DNA of 64,000 bases from Limiplasma sp034927815. Its GTDB lineage: Bacteria; Bacillota; Clostridia; Christensenellales; Aristaeellaceae. Position numbers and translations under genes: made by a program. The notes below the pieces were generated by a model. That model was not told the DNA's origin and did no database searches. It worked only from the letters and a program-made list of their open reading frames with translations. This document shows positions 8,522 to 16,454 of this stretch, in pieces. Position 1 is the stretch's first letter. Each line of letters begins with the position of its first letter. The DNA is taken from NCBI GenBank assembly GCA_034927815.1, contig JAYFPK010000016.1, forward strand, positions 109,384-173,383. Reading direction: 5' to 3'.

Positions 8522-9724
8522 ATGAAGCGCATTTTCAATTTTCTGCTGATAATATGCATTCTGTTTTCTTCGGCTGCGCTGGCGGAGGATACCCGTTCGC
8601 CCCTGCGGTTGGGCGGAGCGGTCGCTGGAACCGGCTATTGGGAAGATCACGGCATACAGACAACCATGCTCCACTACGGCTGGGACGACTACATGACGAT
8701 CGTTAAAGGCGATAAAGCCCCTGATCTTTACACCTTCAACACCAGCAGCGACGATTTTTTAGCGCCTAAAAACGCCGGCCTGCTGGCGGACCTGTCGAGC
8801 AGCGAGATCATCCGGGCGTGGACCGATCGCCTGCGCCCCGACGTCAAGAGCCTTGTTACCACCCAGGATGGCAAAATTGTCGGCCTTGCAGGTCTAGACG
8901 GAATCGTGACTTTTTTACCAATGTATTGGCGGCAGGACGCATGGGACGCAGCGGGTTTGACGAAAGAGGATGTTCCACAGAGCTACACAGAGCTGCTGGA
9001 TTTTCTGGAAAAATGGATCGAACGAATTCAGGAAAAGCCTGAGAAGAATATCTGTGTGGCGGATACGCTCGATTTGGGAAAGAATCGCTACGTTCGTTGG
9101 CTGCTTAACATGCTGATCAACTCCTGGGAAATGCAGCAGTATGTTGCGGGGGAAACGCTGAATTTTAACACGCCTGAGTTCGTCACGCTGCTGGAACGTA
9201 CGCAGGACGTCGGCATGCGGCTTGATGAGGCGGAGTCACGTGAAAAGAAGCGCCAGCGCATGTTGCAGCTATTTGAAAATTACAGCGGCGGGGAGCGTTA
9301 CAACGCCGGCAGGGACTATGGCCTGTCCCACACCATACCTTTTCGCATCACCCGCGACCAGCCCGAGCTGATGCGAGGAATGGCAAGTATCTCTGTCGTT
9401 CCTGCGGACAGCCAGTGGCTCTACGAGATCATAGGCCGTATGGAAAATGACCTGACGGACAGAGGCCTCAACGGCAAAGGGAATGCGGATCTTCTCAGGG
9501 ACGTACAGCCGAGAACCTACAACCCCAAAGAGGTTTACTCCCCCTCCACTGTCACAGCGGGGTATCTGGCGGACATGGATGCCTATACGGGCACGGTGTG
9601 CTTTGCGCCAATGCGGACGATTACGATGCATGAGGACGCGTTGATGAAGTTTTATACAGGCCAATTGCCGGCGGAGCAGCTGGCGGCGCAGATCAGCGAG
9701 CCCAAGCGTGATCCAAACAAATAG
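8522..9724 (+). CDS. Secreted family-1 solute-binding-like protein
   Basis: The 400-residue product starts with a classic signal peptide (MKRIFNFLLIICILFSSAALA, cleaved before ED) and has no lipobox cysteine. The body has periplasmic-binding-protein features: GDKAPDLYTFNTSSDDF, then GLLADLS, then MYWRQDAWDAAGLTKEDVPQ, the pattern of extracellular sugar-binding proteins. The ribosome binding site AGGAGG lies before the ATG at 8522. It follows the anti-sigma gene by 65 bases, and no permease genes are next to it. It may therefore be an orphan binding protein or part of a sensing module with the sigma/anti-sigma pair. No ligand can be assigned. Confidence 0.7.
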   Translation: MKRIFNFLLIICILFSSAALAEDTRSPLRLGGAVAGTGYWEDHGIQTTMLHYGWDDYMTIVKGDKAPDLYTFNTSSDDFLAPKNAGLLADLSSSEIIRAWTDRLRPDVKSLVTTQDGKIVGLAGLDGIVTFLPMYWRQDAWDAAGLTKEDVPQSYTELLDFLEKWIERIQEKPEKNICVADTLDLGKNRYVRWLLNMLINSWEMQQYVAGETLNFNTPEFVTLLERTQDVGMRLDEAESREKKRQRMLQLFENYSGGERYNAGRDYGLSHTIPFRITRDQPELMRGMASISVVPADSQWLYEIIGRMENDLTDRGLNGKGNADLLRDVQPRTYNPKEVYSPSTVTAGYLADMDAYTGTVCFAPMRTITMHEDALMKFYTGQLPAEQLAAQISEPKRDPNK

Positions 9725-9863
9725 GAGAGAAAGTTGATATATCGTGACGGGCACACAGCGAGCCATCGATGAACAAACGCTGTGCTGAGGAGTTGGCATA
9801 ATAATGATGATACCTGCCGCCGATGGGATCGACGCTAGAATATGTAATGTGGAGGGGGAAAGG

Positions 9864-10160
9864 ATGTCGCTTGTTTACCAGTATGAGCCGGACCGCATAT
9901 TTACACAGGACGATGAAGGGAAACTGCTGGCGCAAATAAAGTTTCCTGCGAGTAAGAATGGTTATGTGGATTTTGCGAGCACCTTTGTGGACCCTTCGCT
10001 ACGGGGACAGGGCATCGGCGACCAGCTGGTGCGCGCCGCAACCGCTGAAATCAGAAAACGGGGCATCAAGGCGATCGCAACCTGCTTGTATGTCAAAGCC
10101 TGGTTTGACAGGCATCCTGAAGAAACGGATGTGCTGCTGGATGCGGATCAGCAGGAATAA
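9864..10160 (+). CDS. Small GNAT-fold N-acetyltransferase (YjdJ-like)
   Basis: The start is placed at the ATG at 9864, directly after a GGAGGGGGAAAGG ribosome binding site. The 98-residue protein carries the acetyl-CoA binding motif LRGQGIGDQLVRAA, preceded by the strand FASTFVDP and followed by IATCLYVKAWFDRHPE. This is the minimal GNAT domain of COG2388/YjdJ proteins, which are about 90-100 residues. The acceptor substrate is unknown. It stands alone between two secreted-protein genes. Confidence 0.85.
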   Translation: MSLVYQYEPDRIFTQDDEGKLLAQIKFPASKNGYVDFASTFVDPSLRGQGIGDQLVRAATAEIRKRGIKAIATCLYVKAWFDRHPEETDVLLDADQQE

Positions 10161-10198
10161 CGGAACAAGGTTTGTGAGCCAAATACCGCCGTAATGCC

Positions 10199-10238
10199 GC
10201 CAAGCCCATTATTTTCTTATGAAGGTAATGGGCTTGGC
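10199..10238 (+). terminator. 13-bp perfect stem-loop after the GNAT gene
   Basis: GCCAAGCCCATTA at 10199-10211 pairs exactly with TAATGGGCTTGGC at 10226-10238 around a 14-base loop. It lies 39 bases after the GNAT stop codon. No T-run follows on either strand, so it could be a factor-assisted terminator or a processing site. The rest of 10239-10431 shows nothing recognised. Confidence 0.5.
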
Positions 10239-10431
10239 TTGTGCCATACACCGGTTGAAGGAATTTGAAAGCGGTCAGTTCACCCTGTTTCAGCGAGCCT
10301 GTTTTATGCGAACTGCCTTTAATGCGTGGGTGAGATTGCTTTTGGGTATGACTCGGGTATATATAAGAAGATTCCATTTTCATAGAAGGCAGCTTTGGGG
10401 CCAAAGAGCAAATGCATTGGGAGGGAAATGA

Positions 10432-11427
10432 ATGAAACTTATGAAGCGGATGATTAGCATACTCTGCGCCGTTTTGACGCTGGCAGCCGTCCCGGCGCTG
10501 GCCGAGGGGACAGCAGAAATCAACCTGACCCGCTATGTGGTGGGCAAAGACGTCACGTATGCGCCTGAGGGGTATGATACGGTGTGGGTCACGCCGGTTT
10601 TTGACGACCATATCATCACGCAAACCAATCCTGAAAAATATCCGGCCAAGTTCATCACCTTTGCCGCGCCGGAAAAGGCTGGGCTGGTGCGCTACAGCTA
10701 TGATGAGAGCACGCTGCTGGATCTGGATGCGCTGGTCGCGTATTACTATATCGCGTTCGACCGAGCGAGCTTTGAGCTGTTCCTGGGGAATGTGCCAGAG
10801 GAGAACATTCTGGCCGACGGATCGGATGGCGTCGCCATGTACACTAAGCCCGACAACATGCTCGCCTATGCGCTGCTCGACATCAGCGATTCCTTTGGCG
10901 AAACGTCCAAGCTGCAAATCGGCGTGCAGGGCTTTGCGCGAAGCGCTACCATTGAGCAGGTGACTGAACTGTTTGAGCAGGAGGTCCAGCGGGTCAGGGA
11001 CAGCATGACGGTGCAGGAGCCCGGTCAGTTCTGGAGCGAAGGCCGGTTTGGCACGGTTCAGCTCGGGGCTGACAGGGATCCTTTCACGGCGCAGGTGAGC
11101 GTAAGCGGACTGACGGTTACGCGGATTGAAAGCCACCGCCTGATCACAAAGACGGCCGATGGCCGGTCGGCGCTGGCTACCGAAATCGCCATCGATACCT
11201 ATGCGTACCCCTACCAGAAAGAAGAGGCCGAGGATGCCGCGCTGGCCGACGGGACGCCGTATAAGCGCTATATCAGCGATTATTCGGGCCACGCGGCGTT
11301 TGTCCTGAGCGAGGAAGGAAAGTACGGACCGCTGTATCTGACGTTTAAGATCGACGGCACGCCCGATGCCTTCGAGCAGCAGCTGGAACAGGCCTATGCC
11401 CGCGTAACGGTCGAGGCGGCGCAGTAA
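10432..11427 (+). CDS. Secreted protein of unknown function
   Basis: The 331-residue protein begins with a signal peptide (MKLMKRMISILCAVLTLAAV, then PALA before EG), with no lipobox. The mature part is acidic and beta-rich, with no membrane segment, repeat or catalytic motif that I recognise. The ATG at 10432 follows GGGAGGG. It is flanked by stem-loops on both sides, so it is probably monocistronic. It might be a cell-envelope-associated protein. Confidence 0.7.
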   Translation: MKLMKRMISILCAVLTLAAVPALAEGTAEINLTRYVVGKDVTYAPEGYDTVWVTPVFDDHIITQTNPEKYPAKFITFAAPEKAGLVRYSYDESTLLDLDALVAYYYIAFDRASFELFLGNVPEENILADGSDGVAMYTKPDNMLAYALLDISDSFGETSKLQIGVQGFARSATIEQVTELFEQEVQRVRDSMTVQEPGQFWSEGRFGTVQLGADRDPFTAQVSVSGLTVTRIESHRLITKTADGRSALATEIAIDTYAYPYQKEEAEDAALADGTPYKRYISDYSGHAAFVLSEEGKYGPLYLTFKIDGTPDAFEQQLEQAYARVTVEAAQ

Positions 11428-11467
11428 ACCGCCCCATATACTGCCTGAACCGAAGAAAAAGCATATT

Positions 11468-11495
11468 GGGCCTCGCCATGAGCGGGGTCCTTTTT
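11468..11495 (+). terminator. Intrinsic terminator after the secreted protein gene
   Basis: A 9-bp stem with two G-U pairs (11468-11476 with 11482-11490) and a 5-base loop is followed by TTTTT at 11491-11495, 40 bases after the stop codon. Confidence 0.7.
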
Positions 11496-11692
11496 GCTGA
11501 TTTATCGGCATGGCGCCGGGGAGGTTTTTATAAAAGAAAAGCTCTGCATAGGTTTGTGAAATTGACAACGCGAAGAAGCGTTTGGCGTAGCGTTTAAGCA
11601 GGGCGACGGCGGTTGCCCTTGCTGGGATTGATCCTGAAAAACGGACACAGGGTAAGTGCGGATAGTTGGGAAGATAGTAATGGGAAGGCGGG

Positions 11693-11830
11693 TCAGGATG
11701 CCCTTGAATGCCTGAATAGCGCCATTTCGTAATCAACCGGGGAAAGATAACCGAGGCTTGAGTGAAGCCGCGGTCGTTTTAAATGTACTGTATAAACTCT
11801 CAAGGTTGCATTGGCTTTCCCCCAGAGAAT
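11693..11830 (-). pseudogene. IS3-family transposase fragment
   Basis: The minus strand encodes LESLYSTFKRP followed by RLHSSLGYLSPVDYE and a stop at 11693-11695. HSSLGYLSP is the signature C-terminus of IS3-family OrfB transposases. The text between the ESF/STLK-like part and RLHSSLGYL is shorter than in intact enzymes, so an internal deletion is likely. No start codon, OrfA or terminal inverted repeats were found. The 11496-12146 gap otherwise holds only the promoter at 12051-12079. Confidence 0.65.
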
Positions 11831-12050
11831 TTCTTCGCAACCTCCTTCAATACACTGTATAATATGTTTGATAATCTCACAATACTGTATCCCATATGCC
11901 GCGTGGCTTGCCTTGGGCTATCAATCCATACCCCTTATTCCGGGGCTAGTACCCGCTGTCTTCCGCCTTCCCGCTTTGCGGCAGCTCTTGGTCAAAAGGC
12001 TTCGCCTTTCCTCAAGAGTTTGAAGCTCATTGCATAGAGAACAAACAAGC

Positions 12051-12079
12051 GTGACATTCACTGGTAATCCCGCTATAAT
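12051..12079 (+). promoter_or_regulatory. Promoter of the ArsR-type regulator gene
   Basis: GTGACA at 12051-12056 and TATAAT at 12074-12079 are separated by exactly 17 bases. The start codon at 12147 lies about 60 bases downstream of the expected transcription start. Confidence 0.65.
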
Positions 12080-12146
12080 GAATCCATTATTGAATGAGCA
12101 TGGTAATGGGTATGATCCAAACAGTCTCAAGGGGGAGGAAGACCCT

Positions 12147-13106
12147 ATGACGCCACAAGTTGAAAACAAGCAAAGCAAGCATATCGAGGTTAAGTTACAG
12201 GACCGGGAGGAGATGAAGACCCTGGCCCACGCGCTATCCTCGCCCACTCGGCTTGCTATTTTGGACGCGATTTCCAACCGGAATCTGAATGTGAATGAGC
12301 TGGCCATAGCCCTTGATTTGCCAATCTCCACAGTAGCGCTCAATGTGCGCGTTTTGGAAGAAGCCGGAGTGATCACCACATATCATCAACCCGCTGTACG
12401 GGGCTCCATGAAGATTTGCAGCAGGCGCTTCGATTCCATTCGCTTTGGCTTGGTCAAGCCGGATGAGGAGGGCCGGCTTTCCACCTTCAGCGTGGAAATG
12501 CCTGTGGGTGGATATAGCCTTTGCGATGTGCAGCCCACCTGCGGGCTGGCGGGTCCCAACGGAGCCATTGGGTTGGACGATGACGCGCGCACGTTTTACC
12601 ATCCTATGCGCTTCGTGGCGGAGCTTCTTTGGTTCAGGGCAGGCTTTGTAGAATACCATTTTACAGCACAGCTGGTACAGCATGCTTTGCCACGCATGTT
12701 GGAAATTTCCTTTGAGGCTTGCTCGGAGGCGCCTAATTACCACAATACATGGAAAAGTGATATCACGCTGTGGGTGAACGATGTGGAAATCGGCACCTGG
12801 CAATGCCCGGGGGATTTTGGAGGAAGACGGGGTTTGCTGAATCCCGACTGGTGGCCGGATGTTTGCACCCAGTTTGGGCACCTAAAAACATGGCAGATTA
12901 CGGACGAGGGCAGCATGTTGGATGGCGCCCAAGTATCCAATGTAAAGTTATCGGATATCAGAATAGCGGAGCGGGCTTATGTCTCCGTGCGCATTGGCGT
13001 AAAGGAGAACGCCCTCCATGTAGGCGGGATGAATCTTTTTGGCAAGGGGTTTGGAGACTATCGCCAGGGCATCGTCTTGAGCATTGTCCAAAAGGAAGCG
13101 GAATGA
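12147..13106 (+). CDS. ArsR-type HTH regulator with large C-terminal domain
   Basis: The 319-residue protein has an N-terminal winged helix (about residues 15-90). It contains LAHALSSPTRLAILDAI, then NVNELAIALDLPISTVALNV and VLEEAGVITTY, the ArsR layout. The remaining 220 residues form an aromatic- and aspartate-rich domain. It has GGYSLCDVQPTCGLAG, then FEACSEAPNYHN, a W-P-D-V-C-T-Q-F-G stretch and ISERAYVSV-like strands, suggesting a ligand-binding beta fold. Proteins of this layout are often found beside carbohydrate genes. The ATG at 12147 follows GGGGGAGG. It lies just upstream of the glycan operon in the same direction, so control of that operon is likely. No metal-binding cysteine motif is visible. 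Confidence 0.75.
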   Translation: MTPQVENKQSKHIEVKLQDREEMKTLAHALSSPTRLAILDAISNRNLNVNELAIALDLPISTVALNVRVLEEAGVITTYHQPAVRGSMKICSRRFDSIRFGLVKPDEEGRLSTFSVEMPVGGYSLCDVQPTCGLAGPNGAIGLDDDARTFYHPMRFVAELLWFRAGFVEYHFTAQLVQHALPRMLEISFEACSEAPNYHNTWKSDITLWVNDVEIGTWQCPGDFGGRRGLLNPDWWPDVCTQFGHLKTWQITDEGSMLDGAQVSNVKLSDIRIAERAYVSVRIGVKENALHVGGMNLFGKGFGDYRQGIVLSIVQKEAE

Positions 13107-13185
13107 TCTGGAAGAATTATTTATTGCAGAAAATATAGAACAAAAAAACGGAGAGAAACGGGTTTCATATCCTTTTCAAGATCCA

Positions 13186-13214
13186 TTGACAGTTGATTCG
13201 GGATGAGCTATAGT
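13186..13214 (+). promoter_or_regulatory. Promoter of the sugar transport/glycosidase operon
   Basis: TTGACA at 13186-13191 and TATAGT at 13209-13214 have a 17-base spacer. A leader of about 125 bases follows before the 13347 start and would be a natural place for regulator binding. Confidence 0.75.
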
Positions 13215-13346
13215 CATGTCACGGACGCGCGTTTCGAGATCGGAATCTTTCTCCATTGGTTAATTTGAGCTTTTCTTCCAGAAAAGCTGAAAAGAAAGAT
13301 GGGATGTCGAAAGGCGGAAATTGAGAACCATGGAGGAGGAGAAGGT

Positions 13347-14594
13347 ATGAAAAGGATCACTGGACTGCTGTTGGCATTGCTCATGGTGCTGAGTGGAACC
13401 CTTGCGCTCGGGGAGGAAAAACCGGCCATTGAGGTGACCTTCTGGAACGGCTTTACGGGCGCCGATGGTCAGGTGCTAACCGAAATTGTCAACCGCTACA
13501 ACGAAGAAAACGACAAGGGTATTTTCATTAAGATGGACATCATTCCTTGGAATGTCTTCGAAGAAAAAGTACCCCCGTCCATCGCCACCAACACCGCGCC
13601 TGATTTTTTCCTGTTGGGCTCCGGCAACTATGGCAGTTATTACAAGAATGGCGCGTTGCAGCCCCTGGATGCCTTTTGGGATGTAGAGGGCGTTAACAAG
13701 GAAGACTTCACCCCGGCCGTGCTGGACATGTTCACCATTGACGGGAAATTGTACGGCATCCCTATGCAAACCTTCTGCAAATATCTTTTCTGGAACAAGG
13801 ATACCTTTACGGCGGCGGGGCTGGATCCAGAAGTGCCTCCCGCTACCTATGAAGAGTTGGTGGACCTCGCTATCCGCCTGAGCAGCCAAGAGGAAAACCG
13901 CTATGGCTTGGCCATTCCCAGCAATGATTCCACGCCCGTGCTGCATATGATGCTGGCTCAGGGTGGGAAACTGGTGGATGAGGATACCATGACGGCTGTG
14001 CTAAACAGCGATGTGAACATCGCCGTTTTCGAGGATCTGCGCAAGATGGTGGTAGACCATAAGGTATCGCCCCTTTCTACTACCGGCGGCGAGTTTGACA
14101 GCATTTTGCTGACGGGCGCTGTTGCCATGACCATCAACGGCCCCTGGGTATCTACTGGTTTTGAGAACAATGGCATTAACTATGGCATTGCCCAGGTGCC
14201 TAGCGGAATCACGGGCCAGCACAGCGAAGTGAACGGCAGTTGCTTCTGCATCCCCATTAGCACCACCGACCCCGCTAAGCTGGAAGCCATTTACGACTTT
14301 ATCTCCCATTGGAATACCGTGGAGGTGGGCAAGACTTGGTCTTTGCGCAACGGCTTCCCTCCCTACCTGAAATCCGTGGCGGCAGATCCGGAGATTCAGG
14401 CCAACGCCCGGGTCAGCAAGATGGCGGAAGCCATGAGTTTCTCCCAGCCGCTGCTCACCAGCCTGGCCATCCATGACGAGGTGCTCAACAACGTGCTTTG
14501 CCCGGCCATCGAAAAGGTCATGAGCGGTGCCGACGTAAAGGAAACGCTGGATGAGTACAATGAGGTGCTGGCGGATATCCTGAAAAGCTTATAA
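13347..14594 (+). CDS. Sugar ABC transporter substrate-binding protein
   Basis: The 415-residue protein is a family-1 sugar-binding protein (UgpB/COG1653 type). It has a signal peptide MKRITGLLLALLMVLSG, then TLALG before EE, without a lipobox cysteine. The mature part opens with VTFWNGFTGADGQVL and has the typical LYGIPMQTFCKYLFWNKD segment and GAVAMTINGPW near residue 260. The ATG at 13347 follows GGAGGAGAAGG. It heads an operon with two permeases, an arabinofuranosidase and an alpha-mannosidase, so the ligand is probably an oligosaccharide containing arabinose and/or mannose. The ATPase is not encoded here and is presumably shared (MsmK type). Confidence 0.9.
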   Translation: MKRITGLLLALLMVLSGTLALGEEKPAIEVTFWNGFTGADGQVLTEIVNRYNEENDKGIFIKMDIIPWNVFEEKVPPSIATNTAPDFFLLGSGNYGSYYKNGALQPLDAFWDVEGVNKEDFTPAVLDMFTIDGKLYGIPMQTFCKYLFWNKDTFTAAGLDPEVPPATYEELVDLAIRLSSQEENRYGLAIPSNDSTPVLHMMLAQGGKLVDEDTMTAVLNSDVNIAVFEDLRKMVVDHKVSPLSTTGGEFDSILLTGAVAMTINGPWVSTGFENNGINYGIAQVPSGITGQHSEVNGSCFCIPISTTDPAKLEAIYDFISHWNTVEVGKTWSLRNGFPPYLKSVAADPEIQANARVSKMAEAMSFSQPLLTSLAIHDEVLNNVLCPAIEKVMSGADVKETLDEYNEVLADILKSL

Positions 14595-14622
14595 ATCCCT
14601 GCCAAAGCCATTGAAACGGTTT

Positions 14623-14661
14623 GCCGGGTATTGCTCCAGGCGGCGGCAATACCCGGCTTTT
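14623..14661 (+). terminator. Stem-loop with T-run between binding protein and permease
   Basis: GCCGGGTATTGC at 14623-14634 pairs perfectly with GCAATACCCGGC at 14646-14657, followed by TTTT. It sits inside the operon, so it probably ends most transcripts after the binding protein gene or protects its 3' end, giving more binding protein than permease. Confidence 0.75.
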
Positions 14662-14679
14662 GAAAATGAGGTATGATAC

Positions 14680-15582
14680 ATGAAGGTGGGGAAAAGCCTA
14701 ACGAGCGTGTTTGGGCGTCCGGAGAAAGCGGCGTATGTTTTCATTGCTCCCTCCCTGGTGATTCTGGTCCTGTTTGTAGCTTTGCCACTGGTATGCGCAT
14801 TGGTCATCAGCCTGACGGACTTAAACATGTTTTTTACCAAGTTCCAATTTAAGGGCCTTGGCAATTACTTGCGCGCGTTGTCTACCTCGGAAGTAAGGAA
14901 GAGCTTCCTCAATACGCTTTATTTTGTGGCGCTTAGCGTGCCATTCCAACTGCTCTGTGGGCTGTTGGTATCGGTTGCGCTGGTGGAGAACACGCAATTC
15001 AACCGGTTTTTGCGCTCCATGTTTTTCATCCCGGTGGTGTGCTCTTTGACTTCCATTAGCTTGATTTGGTCTTTAATATTGGATCCTACCATTGGTATTT
15101 TGCCCTATTGGCTCATCGGGCTGGGCTTGCCCAGAATCGCCTTCCTGAAAGATCCGCTTTTGGCCATGCCACTATTGGCCTTTTTAACCGTCTGGAAGAA
15201 TTTTGGTCACACCATGGTGATCATGTCTGCGGGGCTTACGGGCATCCCTCCTGTTTATTACGAAGCGGCGCGCATGGATGGCGCTAACAAAACGCAGCAG
15301 TTTGTCCGGGTAACGCTGCCATTGCTGAAGCCCACCCTGAAATTTACCCTGATCACAACCCTGATCATGGCCATGCAGATGTTTGATCAGGCCTATGTGA
15401 CCACCCGGGGCGGTCCCATGAAACGGACGCAAACGGTGGTCATGTACATTTTTGAAAAAGCCTTTGGAGGCAAATATGAGTTGGGCTATGCCTCGGCGGT
15501 ATCGGTGCTGTTATTTGTGGTGATCATTGTTTTTTCCTTGATGGGCAACCGCCTAACCCGTAGCGAGGGGGATGATGTATGA
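14680..15582 (+). CDS. Sugar ABC transporter permease (MalF-like)
   Basis: The 300-residue protein has six predicted membrane helices, beginning at about residue 18 (YVFIAPSLVILVLFVALPLV). The cytoplasmic EAA loop that docks on the ATPase reads YYEAARMDGANKTQQFVRV, followed by LPLLKP. The length and layout match the MalF/LacF (COG1175) permease class. Its last codons overlap the next permease gene by four bases (ATGA). Confidence 0.93.
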   Translation: MKVGKSLTSVFGRPEKAAYVFIAPSLVILVLFVALPLVCALVISLTDLNMFFTKFQFKGLGNYLRALSTSEVRKSFLNTLYFVALSVPFQLLCGLLVSVALVENTQFNRFLRSMFFIPVVCSLTSISLIWSLILDPTIGILPYWLIGLGLPRIAFLKDPLLAMPLLAFLTVWKNFGHTMVIMSAGLTGIPPVYYEAARMDGANKTQQFVRVTLPLLKPTLKFTLITTLIMAMQMFDQAYVTTRGGPMKRTQTVVMYIFEKAFGGKYELGYASAVSVLLFVVIIVFSLMGNRLTRSEGDDV

Positions 15583-16433
15583 TACACATTCTAAACAAGC
15601 CAAAACGCCCTCTCATCAAAAGCGTAAGAGCCTTCCTGCGCATGTTTTTGCTGGGTTTGCTGCTGTTTATCGTGCTCTTTCCCTTTCTATGGCTGCTGAT
15701 TTCTTCTTTCAAGAGCGAACGAGATATCCTTAGTTACCCGCCGCAGTTTTTTTCGCAAAGCTATTCTCTCATTCAGTATCAGACGGTGATTACCACCATC
15801 CCCATCTTACGTTATATAGGAAACACCGTGTGCTTTGCCGGAGGGGTAGTGGTCTGCTCATTATTTTTCGACTCCATGGCCGGCTATGCCTTCGCCCGCA
15901 TGCGCTTTCGGGGTAACAAGACCATCTTTCGCTTCATTCTGATCAGCATGATGATCCCAGGGCAGATTCTGCTGATTCCGCTTTATGTGCAGATTACAAA
16001 AATGGGGCTGCTGGATCACTACGCGGGATTGATTTTGCCCAGGATGACCACGGCCTTTGGCATTTTTATGATGCGCTCCTTCTTTGTTTCTTTGCCCAAG
16101 GATTTGGAAGAGGCGGGGCGCATCGATGGGGAAAATGAGCTGGGCATCTATTTTAAAATTATGCTTCCCCTGGCAAAGCCCGGGTTGATTTCCCTGGGAA
16201 TTTTTACGCTGATGGCTAACTGGAACGATTTGATGTATCCTATGATCCTGACCTCCTCGACGGAGATGCGTACCCTGCCGGCGGGGCTGGCCATGTTCGC
16301 CAGTGACCGGGTGGCGGCTTATGGCCCCACCATCGCAGGCTCCATCATTTCTATTTTGCCCCTCATTTTCTGCTATGCGGTTGCGCAAAAGGTGTTTATT
16401 TCCGGCATCGCTATGTCGGGAATGAAAGAATAA
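15579..16433 (+). CDS. Sugar ABC transporter permease (MalG-like)
   Basis: The 284-residue protein is the partner permease of the MalG/LacG (COG0395) class. It has six membrane helices, the first at about residues 20-42, and the EAA loop LEEAGRIDGENELGIYFKIM followed by LPLAKPG. The C-terminal QKVFISGIAMSGMKE ending is typical of the family. The ATG overlaps the TGA of the preceding permease, so the two subunits are probably coupled in translation. Confidence 0.93.
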   Translation: MIHILNKPKRPLIKSVRAFLRMFLLGLLLFIVLFPFLWLLISSFKSERDILSYPPQFFSQSYSLIQYQTVITTIPILRYIGNTVCFAGGVVVCSLFFDSMAGYAFARMRFRGNKTIFRFILISMMIPGQILLIPLYVQITKMGLLDHYAGLILPRMTTAFGIFMMRSFFVSLPKDLEEAGRIDGENELGIYFKIMLPLAKPGLISLGIFTLMANWNDLMYPMILTSSTEMRTLPAGLAMFASDRVAAYGPTIAGSIISILPLIFCYAVAQKVFISGIAMSGMKE

Positions 16434-16454
16434 CGTGAACGTAAGGAGGCAGGC

